Shown: positions 20,896 through 33,649 of the stretch, one piece after another
Layout of the letters: every line of letters begins with the position of its first letter
Position numbering within the stretch: the first letter of the stretch is position 1
Assembly (NCBI GenBank): GCA_034231615.1
Contig: CM067298.1
Span: 63,642,387-63,706,386 of the forward strand
Reading direction: 5' to 3'
Length of the DNA stretch: 64,000 nucleotides
DNA from: Meghimatium bilineatum
Taxonomy: Eukaryota > Mollusca > Gastropoda > Stylommatophora > Philomycidae
Program-made: the position numbers and the translations under genes
The notes under the pieces: generated by a model
Databases searched by the model: none
Told to the model about the DNA's origin: nothing
The model's input: the letters and a program-made list of their open reading frames with translations, nothing else

Positions 20896-22713
20896 GAGTG
20901 TGTGTGTGTAACTCCGTACCTCCGTTTTTCCTTTAACATACATGCTTCTTGGGTTTATCACGTTGACGGACGATATTAATATCAGTTATATCATGGTTCA
21001 AATGATGTCGAATGACTCTCGCGGAAAATCTAAAAAATTCTAATGTGATTTAGCAAAGCTGACAATTGATATGATTAGTCGATATTTTCACTTCTGACTG
21101 GTGGCAAAGCTCAAACTGATGTAAACTGATCCATAGGCCTAAATATTATTTTTTTTTCATTTCGATTTGAGTTCAGTATGATATAACGAGTTTACTATTA
21201 TTTCCCCTTGCCATTTGATAATGCAGTGTATATTTCTGTATGTGATCGAATCGCATACTACTGTTTACATATGTGTTTCCGTTATATTGTTAAATTCTAA
21301 TCGGCGGGACGCTTAATTCTCTGGTAACATGTACAAATTGAAGCACATGAAATCCATCGCAACATTTTAAGAAAATAATTCTTTTTTTTTTTGGGGGGGG
21401 GGTATTATCACCTGGACAACACTGAACACTCCTTCTAGTAATTATATAAGTCGATGAAATGATAGTATGGAGAACATCAGATACAGGGGGCGAAAGTGGT
21501 GAAACGTAGATGGTGTAGCTCCGAGGGATATATGTTGACAGAGCAAAGCGAAAAGTCGTGTACAAATAATTAGTATAACTTCACCTGACATAATGACAAC
21601 AGTCTGTTTCCTCTTACTTTGTTCAAAGAAACAACAAGATGCATAATATTATGACCAAGATTTACTTGAAATAATGTTATCCTGAGTTAAGTAGTAATTT
21701 GTTCTTCTATGCTATCCCTATTTTCTAATTTCAGGGAATTCATGCACAAGAATCGACTACGATCGAGCACCATTTGAGACTAGACGTGTTATCAATGAAC
21801 GCAAAATGAGAACATGCCTTAATGAGATTAAGAACAGCACGCAAAGAAAACACACGGAAGACGATTGATGGGATCAGTGGCCAAAAATAGCCAAGGCCAA
21901 CCATAAATTGCATGGAAATTGGCCTCCTCGGTCATATTTACATTTTAGTTGTAATGTCTGTAGTACAGTCGATAGCCACTGTTTACATGCGACCTCCACA
22001 TTATATGTAATACGAAGTAAGAATATATCTTTGACATCAGGTGTGTTATTATCAATGAAAGAGTAAAACATATATTTATCGGCGATTGAAGGTACGATAT
22101 CGTGATCCAGGCACGTCTATCCAGCAAGCGTATGACTGCAGTGGGAAATTATACAGTGGCTGGAGATATGTAATAGATTGTTTATCATTTATGGGTGTAG
22201 TGTCGTTTTCAAAATGCATACTCTAACTTATTAGATTGACAGACACTTTTCACCACACATTCGCCGATACATGGATATATGTTTCAAAAATTATCTGGTC
22301 AAAAAATGTATCAGGAAGTAGTTCCTCTATGTGGCATGAAATAGTTTGTCGCTGTTTTTCATATACTGTTTCATTTCACGCTGTACGTCTGCACCAACTT
22401 GGTGAATGCATCACACTCGTTGATAATTACTTGTCAGATCATCACTAAGACACTCCAGACAAGCTTACAGGTGTTCAGACCTCAAGTCCAATCTCCTTCG
22501 ACATGTGGTAACTGAGTTTTCAGTCTATGTGTTAGTTTATATAACTCTTATTTTGATTCCTATTTCTTGAAACGCAACGATTGACTCCCAAATCATGCAT
22601 TCTAGCCATAGTCAAGAATGAAGAAATATACCCTACATCATCTAATTGGTCTAAATCCTTGATTGCATTAATACCAGTAGAATATAATGCCCTTTCTGTT
22701 ACCTGTACTGTGC
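20894..22713. other. Unassigned AT-rich DNA
   Basis: No recognisable gene. A run of T then G (about 21383-21401) is the only simple-sequence feature. Confidence 0.4.
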
Positions 22714-22894
22714 TGTTGGACAAATGCAGGATTTACCTTTAAGCTAAACACGCTATAGCTTAGGGCCTCCACTTTTTAGAATCCCCCAATTTATTAAAAA
22801 AATGCACTATCTATATACTTCTTAATTGCTAAAGGGCCCATATCTCAAATAGCTTAGGGCATTATCAAGTCTAAATCCGGCGCTGTGTTGGACA
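22714..22894. mobile_element. hAT-like MITE candidate
   Basis: The insert 22723-22885 lies between direct repeats TGTTGGACA (22714-22722 and 22886-22894). The right end, read inward on minus, is CAGCGCCGGATTTAGAC and the left end is a decayed match, GCAGGATTTACC. CAG-ended termini with a TSD near 8 bp are typical of hAT transposons. Internal words AGCTTAGGGC occur near both ends. Non-coding. Confidence 0.5.
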
Positions 22895-22904
22895 TCTTGA
22901 TTTC

Positions 22905-22947
22905 TTTAACAGACACATATACACATTTCAAGCGAACACAAGAAGAA
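22905..22947 (+). mobile_element. Possible LINE-A-like 3' terminal remnant
   Basis: ATTTCAAGCGAACACAAGAAGAAG resembles the LINE-A 3' end (TTTCAAGTGAACGAAAGAAG) including the GAA tail, and the preceding 30 bp align weakly. It is very short, so chance is possible. Confidence 0.35.
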
Positions 22948-24051
22948 GACATAAACAATATAGTGATCTCTTCATGTTGATGGTAGCCTATAATGGAAAT
23001 TATCTTTCAAATTGCATATATGACATAACGGTAGCACCACACGCAGTGAGGAAAACCAATGTGCACTTCTGGTCACCATGAAAGACGTTGGCTCAAGATA
23101 ACGTGTAGCCTGCATATACCAATGAATGCAAGGCAATTTAAAACAATGGCCTATGATTACAAGTTAATTTGTTCTCTACATCAGAACCCGTCTAAACTAG
23201 CTCAATGTTCACGACTTAAAGAAGTTGGCCATTCACATTGTATTCGAAATTTACTGATAATATACTTTCGATCTAAAATGTCATAATAATATTAAAAATA
23301 GCAATACTAATAATAAAATAATAATAAGACCATTACTTGTCATAGTGGAAGGGCTATCATATTGAAACCATCAACACAACCATCTAAATACATCTCTCCT
23401 TATACATATAGAAAAGTAGATAAATCGGGCTCGAAACATTCATTCATGTTTACAATGTAGGTTTTTCTCATCCGCCTCTTCTCTTTCTACCTTCATATCG
23501 TTACAAAATAGTTTATACTCTAGAAATAATAATACTATCATGTATGCAGATATTTCAATGTATCATTTCACAGGGCACATTTTTCCAGGCGGAGCGCAAA
23601 CACCTCCAAAACTTCTCTTATCGGCAAGCATAAATAACAAACCAAATGTAACAATGTTTGACGAGCACTGTCTTACGTAACATATTACTAAATTATTTAG
23701 GAACATCAATCAGAATAAATCTAATCTAACACATTAAGTCTTGATATGCGAACATAGACAATACTCACGCTGGTGTTATCGATGTTGGCTGCGTTGCTAT
23801 TATTTTGGATTAAAGACAACAAAACGAAATCATAAATACCAAAAACCGATTTTGCACAGACAATATCAGCTATAAGTTCACTATTGAGGAAGTCTAAAGT
23901 GCACAACTAGAGTTGCAGAAAATAAGCTGACAATTATTGCCTATAAAGTAAAGATGAGTTCAATGATGCTAACACGCGCTGTCGTATCTATAGTCCGTTT
24001 ACTATTTCATAAACATAGATGTAGTTTTTTGTTTCTCCAGACCTCAGATCT
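22948..24051. other. Unassigned AT-rich DNA
   Basis: No gene or repeat recognised. Confidence 0.4.
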
Positions 24052-24685
24052 CAGAGATTTTGGGCATGCAACTTTCGAGTATCAATGACGCTATATAAAT
24101 ATTTTTCGGTCTCTCAAAATGTGTATAGTTTAAGACGTATCCTCTATGTGTTATAGATCTATCATCCATATTTCATTGTACATAATATAATATTTTCTAC
24201 AGTAAACAGCATTCTTGTTCTAAAAAAAGTTGTTTTAGCAGTGCAATTTCCCTACGAAATTGCAATTTCCGATTTCCACGTGCACCAAATCGATATAAAT
24301 AAGACCGAAATATTCAATAATCTTCATAAGTGAGAAACGTTCTTTTTGTGGCCACTTAACTAGACATTTCAAAGCAAACAACCCGTCAACTGCAATCCTG
24401 TTGCCATGAATATTTCCCCTTTTCATTGGTCACTTCGATGTGTTGTCAACGTAGACATCAATGAAAATAACGGAAATATTTGGGTATGTCAACAAGGAAC
24501 AACTATGAATAGAATATTTAGCTATAAAATAACCGGCGTATTGTAAAATACAAAAATGTTACTACACTTAATTTCATTTGGTCTTAAAACAGAAAAATAA
24601 ATCGCGATTTGCTAAATACTTATGGACTAGATAACAAAAATTTTAGGGTCTTTGATACTCGAAAGTTGCGTTCCCAGTATCTCTG
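24052..24685. mobile_element. Non-autonomous DNA transposon candidate with ~37-bp inverted ends
   Basis: Left end 24052-24088 and right end 24649-24685 are reverse complements. A perfect 17-bp core, GCAACTTTCGAGTATCA, is at 24068-24084, with its complement at 24653-24669. The outer sequence is imperfect (CAGAGAT-x2-TGGG). The interior of about 560 bp is AT-rich with no ORF. I see no clean direct repeat outside the ends, so the true boundary or the TSD is uncertain. Confidence 0.55.
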
Positions 24686-26222
24686 CCATCAAAAAGGTAG
24701 TTTCGAAGAAAATAACTTTCAATCATGTTATGAATTAGTAAACATACTGTAAAAAAACTGTCAAATACTGCATGTTTCCAGTTAAGGATGTACATGGAGG
24801 GATTTTGTAGTAAACAGATTGTGGGATCAAATTGATCAGTGACATACTCAATTTCACATAACGCGGTATAAAAACGTCAACTTTCTACACAACAATATGT
24901 ATTTGAAAAAAAGAACTGAAATATCGTATAGGTCACAGGTTTTCAGTACATGGGATCGTGACACCTAATGGAATCTGAAAGTTGTTTGTTTTTTTAGGCG
25001 TCGATAGTTAAAACAGTAAACTAAAAGTAAACTGATGTTAATATAATTTTTATTCGGGTTTACTTCCTTTTTTTTCTACAAATCAAGTTGGAGTGGATAA
25101 TCAACAATTCCACATTTTAAAACCAAAACAATAAACACGTTACATTTAAGAATAACACGATTCGTGATCTTTTATTATGAATTAGCATCACTGCACAATG
25201 TTCATTCCCACAAGTACAGTGCTTGTCATCAAGTGAGCTATTTAAGATTGTATAAGATCCGTGTATGTCAGGTGTTGATTATGAGTTATTCAGGGCTTTC
25301 CAGTGTGGAAGAGCTTCCTGCTTCTCCCATGGTTTCCACCACTATATGAACATCTGCATTATCTCTTTCAGCATCATTTCCAATGTTTTGCAATGTAACC
25401 ATGATTGTGCTAATTAACTTTATATCTCGTCACTTCACTGTGTTGTCCAATGCAGCTTTCCGTCAAAATACCAGCTCCATCCTTGCTTAAAAACTGCAGA
25501 CCTGAACAATAGATCCATATGGTTATTTTGGACGTTGTTGAAAAGAATGTTAACAAATTTACGTTTATGTTCATTTCAATCGTGCTCATCATACTCTAAG
25601 AGTCTGAGAGAATCAATGTTAGTTGTGGTTGCAAATCAGCAACGCGAGAGCCACTGTGACAGCCTCTATCTCTAATATTATGATTTATGTTGTTATTGGA
25701 TCTATCTATTGTAATGTCTACTCGCGCTATTAAGCATCGTCGACGGAAGTTTATGTTGTCTGTCTTTGGCCTTCTGTGTCACACTGACCAAGGTCAGCCT
25801 GTGTCTCTTTAAGGTATCTTTGATTGCATTTGGACAGTAGTGAATATCTCTTCAACTTTCCTACCATTTTGTTAGGAATAAAATGTCCACCTGTTTATTG
25901 CTCTTATTACTGTATAGGCAATCGTATCTGTATGTCTGAGCACTGCTGCATGAGTTCTTGTTTTATTTCCTCTATCCCAGTGACAACATAAATGAGACAT
26001 TCTCTTCCTAGCTGTATTACAAAATGTACTACGTGCTGTCTCCTTGTCTTTACCTTTACCTACTCACATTCCCTTCCTACTTCAAACAGATCGCTCATTC
26101 TGAATAGTGCCATCCAAGAACTTAATTGTATTATACGCTATCTGTGGGGGAGTGGGAGTGTCCTGCCCTCAGACATGTGCATGCAATCGCACACAAAGTG
26201 GTTTGTTGAGGTTCTCCTAACG
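24686..26222. other. Unassigned DNA
   Basis: No gene recognised. CTGTGACAGCCTCTAT near 25656 matches a word in the R-element (about 14420) and could be a tiny remnant or chance. Confidence 0.35.
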
Positions 26223-26420
26223 CAACAAGAAGCGGGACTCAAGATGTGGTGCTTTTCTGCTATGGCAACAAGAAGCGGGACTCAAGATGTGGTGCTTTTC
26301 TGCTATGGCAACAAGAAGCGGGACTCAAGATGTGGTGCTTTTCTGCCATGGCAACAAGAAGCGAGACTCAAGATGCGGTGCTTTTCTGCTACATGAACAG
26401 GAAACGGGACTCAAAACTTA
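26223..26420. repeat. 43-bp minisatellite, ~4.5 units
   Basis: Units begin CAACAAGAAGCGGGACTCAA at 26223, 26266, 26309 and 26352, with a diverged partial unit at about 26395. The period is 43 bp, so any reading frame shifts each unit and the overlapping open frames are not a repeat protein. Confidence 0.93.
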
Positions 26421-27528
26421 GAAATCTGAACTTTCATTGAAGAATAAATTTATATGAAGTGAATCATAGAAACATAATTGCGATGTACTTTAAATTCATA
26501 AGTAATGCGAAAACATGACTAATGGGGAGAGACAAGGGACGTAACAAATGTTACCCAACTGGACGTTTTGGATCCATGAATAGCAGCATAGTTTGACACA
26601 AGAGTCATGGCCACTACGAACTATGCAAGAACTAAAAGAGAACTAAAACTTCTTTAAGAGATTTATTATATGAATTAACAAACTTGAGAGATAACATTTA
26701 TAGACATTAAGTGACATCACTACAAAGGAGCCCAACTAAGGATCGCTCGCGAAAAGCATTAATTGCCTATGTCAAGGGAAATAGGACTCATATCAGTCTT
26801 GATACAAAGGAATTCATTATATGCTAACGTCATATAATAAGAACATCTCTATACATAGTCGTTGTGGGCCAACAAAAATACCAGAAGCAGTGCCCTGCAT
26901 ATGTTTTGCAAAATCCGAGAATGAAATCCCCCACTTTTTTGAATTATCTAATGAATTATCTTGACTACGCGTAATAATTTTGCGTTATTATCACTACTAA
27001 CTATGGTTGTTGAGCAGCGGGAACATGCTAATGATGTTATACGAATTGTGGGATGAATTATGGCAGTTCACGGATGTGATGGTCAACATGTCATTGGACT
27101 CAGCGATAACAAATGGATGCGTGATTTAGCTTCAAGTTCGAGAATATCAAGAGCATCTCTGAAATGGATATCAAAATGTGAAGCCCAACCAGATTGTCGA
27201 TTGGAGATTGAAGATAAATTAAGATTGACGAATGTGCAACTTCAAAGAAATAACACGGTGGAAGTACCAGCTCTGAGAAGACAAGCGTCTTCTATAACGT
27301 GTCAATGTCTGGTAATGTGTGAAACCAAAAGAGACATTTAATGAAAGGTTCACTGACGTAAAGAGTTATCAAACAGAACTAATATTCTTATAACAACAAC
27401 AAACACTGGAAAGATCTCCCAAGAGATATAGAAACTCGCGATGTTGAGGATGTTTTGATCATGGAAGAACGCCAGTTTACACAAAAATGAGAAATGTGGC
27501 TGAGGGGAAAAACATTCTTAGAAAGGCA
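26421..27528. other. Unassigned DNA with one 93-codon open frame
   Basis: The frame 27060-27341 (+) starts with ATG and encodes 93 residues, including a WISKCEAQPDCRLEIEDKLRL stretch. It has no low complexity, and its composition is more protein-like than the flanks. I do not recognise it. It could be a fragment of a retrotransposon protein or an exon. Confidence 0.3.
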
Positions 27529-27917
27529 TTTGATAGTCTCATCATCATCATCAGGTGCCATGCCGGGTGGCGTAGGCGGTCATGGCTCTCCACAGCTCTC
27601 TATCCACAGTAGTATGTATCAAAGTCGTTGTTGTTTCTTTGCCGTGCCAGGTTGTCAAACTGTCTAATATTTTCTCACGTTGTCGCCCTCTGACTCTGGT
27701 GCCTTCAATCTTGCCTGTTGTGATTATGTTTTCTAAACCTGCCTGTCTCATGAAGTGGCCAAAAAAAGAAGATTGCCTTTTTCTTTTATTCTTGATTAAG
27801 GTCCGTTTCGCATTTAACTCTTTTAACACCTCTAAATTAGTTTTTCTGGCAGTCCATGGTATTCTCAGCATTCTTCTGTAGAACCACATCTCTGTTGCCT
27901 CCAATCTTTGATAGTCT
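27529..27917 (-). mobile_element. LINE-C 3' end insertion with 11-bp TSD
   Basis: The insert 27540-27906 is flanked by TTTGATAGTCT (27529-27539 and 27907-27917). On the minus strand the frame is open from the truncation point to the end: MWFYRRMLRIPWTARKTN, then SSFFGHFMRQAGL, KIEGTRVRGRQREKIL, then RELWRAMTAYATRHGT, with a (GAT)n tail at 27540-27551. The open frame also runs about ten codons into host flank, so its apparent N-terminus is not part of the LINE. This is the best preserved C-terminus of family C in the window, and it shows no stop. It is 5'-truncated and lacks EN and RT, so it is a dead-on-arrival copy. Confidence 0.9.
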
Positions 27918-28689
27918 GCATTGGCCAAAAGATTCTCGCTGAATACGACTTCCCATCTAGATATTTAAATGTAGTCAAGGCGTTATATGACAACTCGATA
28001 CTCTGTTAGAACATCTCTGAATGGTTTTACATAGAAGCAAGAGTAAAACTATGTTACCTGCAATATACGTCACCATTGCTTTTTTAGCTTGGCTATAGGT
28101 TTGGTATGAAAATATACTAAGCAAATTACATTGTAGTAGAAAATAGATAGACGATAAAAACCTTTAGTGATCTTGATTACTTATCTAAATGCTGCTAAGG
28201 TACACGGTATGTTGAATCGATTTTGTTATCTTTCTGAAAAATTATACCATCAAGTAAACACTTCCAAGACTACGATCGTGAATTTTTATAACGGTAACTT
28301 TAAAATCACTCTCAAGGATAATAATTCATAATTGATATCGTTTCCTATTTAAGCAGCAAAAAGGCAGAAGATGGCGATATAACAAAATATATTTCTACCA
28401 GAATTACGATGATATACAGTGTATTCTACTAACTAACGAACATCATGAAATTAAATATATATGTATATATATATACTTATATATATATCTAATACTATGC
28501 CTGTTGATGTGGTATCTGGATTAACAAATGGTTGCGAAAGTTGGAAAATAACATATTTACTGGGGAAGATATTGTATTTATTTAAAAATAAATGTCTTAG
28601 GAAATTCCTAAATGTTGGTTGGAAATAATTCAAGCCAAACAAGCAAAGAAAAGAAGAGTCCAAACAGCAATATGTTTCAACAACAATAG
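27918..28689. other. Unassigned AT-rich DNA
   Basis: A broken TA-rich tract lies at about 28454-28490. Nothing else was recognised. Confidence 0.4.
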
Positions 28690-28900
28690 GAGGAAACAAA
28701 TGGACTTAAATCGGACATGCATTTAAAATGAATGAAAGCAGGCTGCCACTGCAAATATTAAAACGGGTACCAGATGGCACAAGAAACGAGAGACGTCTTT
28801 TCAGAACAACTTTCAAAGAGGGTATTGACTATGGGTCTCAACAACATGAATTCGCATCACATCGCTCTAACTGAAGCGCTCTGGTTTCTACCTTATACAC
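28690..28900 (+). pseudogene. LINE C-terminal fragment
   Basis: Read on +, about 28705-28860 gives IGHAFKMNESRLPLQIL-like text, then ERRLFRTTFKEGI. This corresponds to the GHVLRM...GRP..TW..T tail block of RTE-like LINEs. It is short and isolated, and the family within this window is not clear. Confidence 0.5.
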
Positions 28901-29771
28901 CGCATTGTGCACAGAAGGAATATAGGTATATAGATATATGGAAAATATTTTAAAAAATGATTATTTGCATAGAAAATAATTACTTGTAGTAAGAAACTTT
29001 TCGTCTTTCCAGACGGTAGTATTATTTGTTTTCTGTAATAAAAACATAAAATACAATCCATGGCGATGATGGTGGTCATTCACAATACAAATTTGAGTCA
29101 TAAAGTTTCACATAATATATAATGAATCACATGATATAGTAGTATCGTGTGCTTATTTGTCGTTTTATACGTTTACCCCATAACCTATATGTTATCACTT
29201 TCGCCGTAGAAAGAGAATGATAATCGTAGTAAAGAATACAACAAAATACTATTGGTATGCCGGAGAGAGCGTGACACCAGTGTATAATAATACATAAGCC
29301 ACGGTTAGCGATGACAGATAAGGGTTCAGAATATATGTGCTAGAACGACATTATTCAAGACAAGTCAGTTTGTTATGAGGCGCTTAGACAAAAACGTCTA
29401 CGTCCATTATTGCTATTATTGCTGCCATGGACGTTTCAATCCCTATTCTTATCACAACTTTATATATGGTAAAAACTTACGCAGGACCATTCCACAAACT
29501 TGGATCGATCATAAAACCATTCAATTATGTCCCCGAGATATCATTGGATTATTCTTTTATTATAACGTATGTTTTTCTGTCGGATGAGACCTCAGAGAAC
29601 GTATCTTCTGTATTGAGGTTTATAACCATACTTTCGTATAACAATACTAGTAAACAGAATTTGTATAAGAACTCTGTGTTACCAATGTGAAACATTACCC
29701 TTAGCAAAATCAAAAGCAAAAAAATGATCACAGGGAGTGAATTACTTAATTGTTTACTCCAAGGGTAGACA
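28901..29771. other. Unassigned AT-rich DNA
   Basis: No gene or repeat recognised. Several overlapping short frames near 29.4-29.7 kb have no motif. Confidence 0.4.
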
Positions 29772-30140
29772 ACTGCATACTATCAATCAATCAATAAACC
29801 CGCAACCATTTTGGGTCGTAGAGGAACCACATTGGATGCCTCAGCACACAGAGTCCTCTAGCGAATTCTATCCTCAGCGATGCGGATGAGTGTGGAAATA
29901 TCTTACCCTGTCCATTCCTTGATGTTGTCTATCCATGCCTTTATTGGCCTCCTCTGCTTCTTCCACACTCGACAGTTCCCTGCAGTATTGTTTTTGACAA
30001 TGAATCTTGTCTGCATACATGTCCGAACCATTCTAGTTTTCATCGTTTCACTATTGAAAGCAATGGCTCCTGAACACCTGCACACATCTCTACTTTATTT
30101 CTTACGTACACATGGGTCTTATGTATACTGCATACTATCA
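29772..30140 (-). mobile_element. 5'-truncated LINE (family H) with 14-bp TSD
   Basis: The insert 29786-30126 lies between ACTGCATACTATCA at 29772-29785 and 30127-30140. Read on minus it encodes MVRTCMQTRF, then GNCRVWKKQRRPIKAWIDN and IKEWTG, then a RIAEDR-like run and an EASNVVPLRP end. This is the C-terminal block of a widespread invertebrate LINE type. The 3' tail is (TGAT)n at the left edge. Only the last 340 bp were inserted. Confidence 0.88.
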
Positions 30141-30439
30141 TATTCTGAATAATTTTACTCTTTTTAAAATACTGCATATTTGATTCAGCACGTGGTTCAT
30201 AAATGTGAATTCATACTAGTTTCAGTTAATTAAAATTCATGACGAGCAGTGGTTCATGTGAAAACCTGATGATACATTTTAATGCCGATTAATATATATA
30301 TATACATTTATTTAATTCATATCCATATGCCCATAACTTAGAAGCAGGGTCGTAGACTTACAACATTGGATGTAACAATCATCGAGCGATTTAAATGTTC
30401 ATGCAAAAAGGTGAGAGAAAACACTCGACCTGTACATTC

Positions 30440-30640
30440 ATTGACTTTGTTTCTATGATTTCCATTGTTCTCCTCAGATTCTTCCACATCCGATTGTTTC
30501 ATCTAGTACTGGTTTTAACATTGAACTAAGTCGCCGTATATGTCCAGAACATTCAGGTTTCCTCCGGTTCATTATTGAAAGTAATGTCTCTTGTGGATCT
30601 GTATTGGACGTCCTCTCTATAGGAGATATGCATAAATCAC
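30440..30640 (-). pseudogene. Weak LINE-H-like fragment
   Basis: GTTCTCCTCAGATTCTTCCA and GTATATGTCCAGAACATTC resemble, in order, segments of the family H tail just upstream (CTCCTCTGCTTCTTCCA and ATGTCCGAACCATTC). It is heavily decayed. Confidence 0.4.
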
Positions 30641-31038
30641 CGGTATATTTTTATTCGAAAGTCTATAACCGTCTCTCCATGTCTGCGATGATTGCTCAAC
30701 TTTCACAGCCAAGACAAAACAGAAATCGCTCATGAGTTATGATGGTTCATTCTCTCTCCCACGATGATGTTGCTTTTCCAAATCAGGTTTAGCACTGAGA
30801 TAACAGTTAATGCCATCTCCAGCCTTATTTATAATTCTAATTGCTTTTTCCATCGCTGTATATGTAAGATTTGGCGTATTTGAAAGTATTCACCTCCTGA
30901 TGTTCATTGACATTTACAATGCTGTATGTCAGTCTTCTGTGTCTCTGTTGTTAACCTAGATGTTACTCTTTTCGGTTGTGCTTTAAATTCCGTACATGCT
31001 AGTAACTTTTCCAACGTTTTTGGGTAAATTTTTCGTAT

Positions 31039-31257
31039 CGGTGTACACTGCGCGTGTAACACCAATGGATGCCGTGACGTCAGATCTCCCGACACAAACC
31101 ACATTTATAAATATAACTTTTATAACTAATTTAGTTTTTAATTTATAACTTATCCTAACCCGTATTCCTAACCCTATTTTAAATATAAATTCTACAAATC
31201 ACACTGCAAAGGTTAGGTAATACCTCGAAACCTGAGCGAAGGTCACAGTGTACACCG
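31039..31257. mobile_element. MITE candidate with 12-bp inverted ends
   Basis: CGGTGTACACTG at 31039-31050 is the exact reverse complement of 31246-31257, and AT flanks both sides. The 219-bp interior is non-coding and contains TGACGTCA and two CCTAACCC/CCTAACCCT words. No longer TSD is visible. It could be chance pairing. Confidence 0.4.
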
Positions 31258-31279
31258 ATTCATGAAATCTGCCCGTTTT

Positions 31280-32165
31280 TGTTTAATTTTGTAGTGATGG
31301 TTCTAACCCAGCTATAAGACCAATAGCATCAGCGAAGCACAAATTGCAGATAAAGCGATCAGTTTCAACATAGACGTGATGTACTCCTGAAGTGTCTCCT
31401 GTATTATGTGTTCTCGGTATATGGTTAAACGTTCTTAATACATCCTGCAGCCCTGCCGAACTCCCTCTTTTGTTTTAAAGAATTCTCCAATAGTATTGTG
31501 CTACTTGCGTTTCTATAAAGTTATATAACAATGATTGTAATGATTGTGTCACAACTAAATTGTCTCAGTACGTGCCAGAGACCAGCATGCTAAACACGGA
31601 CATATGCTTTTATAAAGTCGAGCGATGACATTCTGGAGTAAATCACACTGGTGCTGAATCAATTAATATTCTGATGTTAAATATTTCTCTGCAGTGCTTC
31701 TATTTACTCAAAAGTCGGCTTGTTATTCTACAATTACTACTTATGATTTGTGTTGTATTCTATTCAGAAGTATCATGTGCATCACTTAAATTGGGCGTGT
31801 TATGGAGCTAATAGTTCTATACTATGTGCACACTTTCAATTGTACTTTTTTTTGGAAATAGGAAATATTAATCATCTGTCCGTTCATTTTACCATTATAT
31901 TTATTCCATATTTTCTGGCAAATCCTGATCATAATATGTGCCACATTGATTCCTCTGTGTTTCAATGGTTCTGCTGGTATGTTATCCATATCATGTGATT
32001 TCTCCCCTTAAATTTTCGTACTGCTTTTTTGAATTTATTTACTAGAATTTCTGCATTTTCTATTTCTCTGTTGCCGCAATCAGAATTATATAATATAATA
32101 TAGTCAGGATCACATTTACAGTTTCCTGTATACAGCTTCTTGCAATTCATCTGCAGTCTTTTTAG
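31280..32165 (-). pseudogene. Very decayed LINE reverse-transcriptase relic
   Basis: On minus, 32150-31962 gives REIENAEILVNKFKKAVRKF, then GRNHMIWITYQQNH, resembling the RT N-terminal block EV..AIK.LKN.KAPG.D.IPAE. Further on, about 31345-31300 reads FADAIGLIAG, where YADDI.LI is expected. Heavily mutated. Confidence 0.4.
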
Positions 32166-32743
32166 TTGTGTTATCTTTCTTACGGTGTTAAACTGTTTCT
32201 GTATTTCTACTATTGTTTATATTTACTTGCCAACAGTGTTCGTTCTCAAACTCTTGCTCGGTCTCACTTGTAACTGAACGATGACTCTACGAGATTTCAA
32301 GCAGAATGACAATAATTACGGAAATGTGATGAGCGCAGATGTATGTGTTCAATATGCCAGAAAGAAAAGAACAGAAACGTGTAGATATTCTCTCGTTTCA
32401 CCATATAACTAGGCACAATGTTCATTGGAAGTTGACAATAGATGTAGTAAAGATGTGAAAATCGACACAAACATGGTAGAAAAAAACACTACAAACATCA
32501 AATAACATCAGTAATGAGCAGAACAAATATATCATTAAAAGTATGCATTGTGTGCGTGTTATAACATGTAACGTATTAACCTGGAAATTTACCGCACTGA
32601 CCATAATAAAACTCAATTAATACAACTAAATTGAATGCTACAAGTATGTGGTGTTCTGAACAGTAAAACAAGTATATGAACACTTTTTCAAAAATAAATA
32701 TATAACTAGTTAGAAGAGTATAAAATATTACATACTTTGGCAG

Positions 32744-33245
32744 ATAATATGTAAATTCATTCATTCATTCATTCATTTTCCTTTTGCTCTGAAGTTAGCG
32801 CATATGCCAGAGGTCAGAACTCTCCAGTTCTGCCTGTTCAACGCTATTCTGTGCAGTTCTTGAATAGTATGGATATTGATTGTTTTACTTTCTCTAAGTA
32901 TTGTTCTTCTGAGTGTTTATTTTGGTCTACCTCTTGCTCTTTTGCCTGTAGGTATCCATTCAAAAAATTGGTGGTGTATTCTGTTGGTGTCTGCGCGTAG
33001 GACATGCCCGATGTAGGACCAACGGCGTGTTCTGATACCATCTGTGATGAAATGTTGATGTGTCTCTTCTCTGATTGTATCATTCGATATGAATTCACTC
33101 TAATGGGTGTTAGTTATCCTACGAAGATATGTGTTCTCGAAACTCAGTAATTTCTTTTCTGAAGATAAAGAGCTTTCCAGCTCTCACATACATATGATAG
33201 CACCGGAATAACACAGGAATTAAATAAGCGCATAATATGTAAATT
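32744..33245 (-). mobile_element. 5'-truncated LINE-D with 14-bp TSD
   Basis: The insert 32758-33231 is flanked by ATAATATGTAAATT (32744-32757 and 33232-33245). On minus it encodes SSEKKLL.FENTYL (about 33170-33120), then KRRHINISSQMV and RRWSYIGHVLR-related text (the open frame 33098-32844 reads GPTSGMSYAQTPTEYT in a shifted frame), then a PKE/KRTI-like end. The tail is (GAAT)n, the same as the LINE-D copy at 50.9 kb. It has frameshifts and no catalytic domain. Confidence 0.85.
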
Positions 33246-33299
33246 TCAGGACTACTACTGTCAGCAGTGGATGACATAATTGACCAGAAAATAATTTTC

Positions 33300-33560
33300 A
33301 GGCGTCCAATAAACAGCCATATTATGCAGCCATAAAGGAAATTCTATACATCTTTACAGTGTCCATTAGCAAAGTGACAATATACAGACACGATGGATAC
33401 AATGCCAGAAGGAAACCATGCAAAAGATGGATTACAGAAATAAAAGAGTCAGCGTAAAAAATATATATGAAGCACACATAAAGGCCATCTCCAGAGAATT
33501 CCCTTAAACGAGGCAAGACATATAGGGATATAAAGCGAAACGAAAATAAGAAACGATAAA
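33300..33560 (+). pseudogene. LINE C-terminal fragment
   Basis: On +, about 33395-33500 gives YNARRKPCKRWITEIKESA, then KIYEAHIKAISREF, matching the GRP..RW...I tail block of LINE-F-like elements. Short and broken. Confidence 0.55.
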
Positions 33561-33649
33561 GAGATTCGGTTAAAGCGTTCAGAAAGCTCAAAGGTTCAAA
33601 AATTGTAGAGGATTGACTTCAATATATACTAGGTTTCTCACATTAATTA

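Noticed and set aside
26223-26420. CRISPR-like array
   Set aside because: The 43-bp units are head-to-tail without unique spacers, in animal DNA. It is a minisatellite.
31150-31180. Interstitial telomere repeat
   Set aside because: Only two CCTAACCC/CCTAACCCT words separated by other bases; no array.
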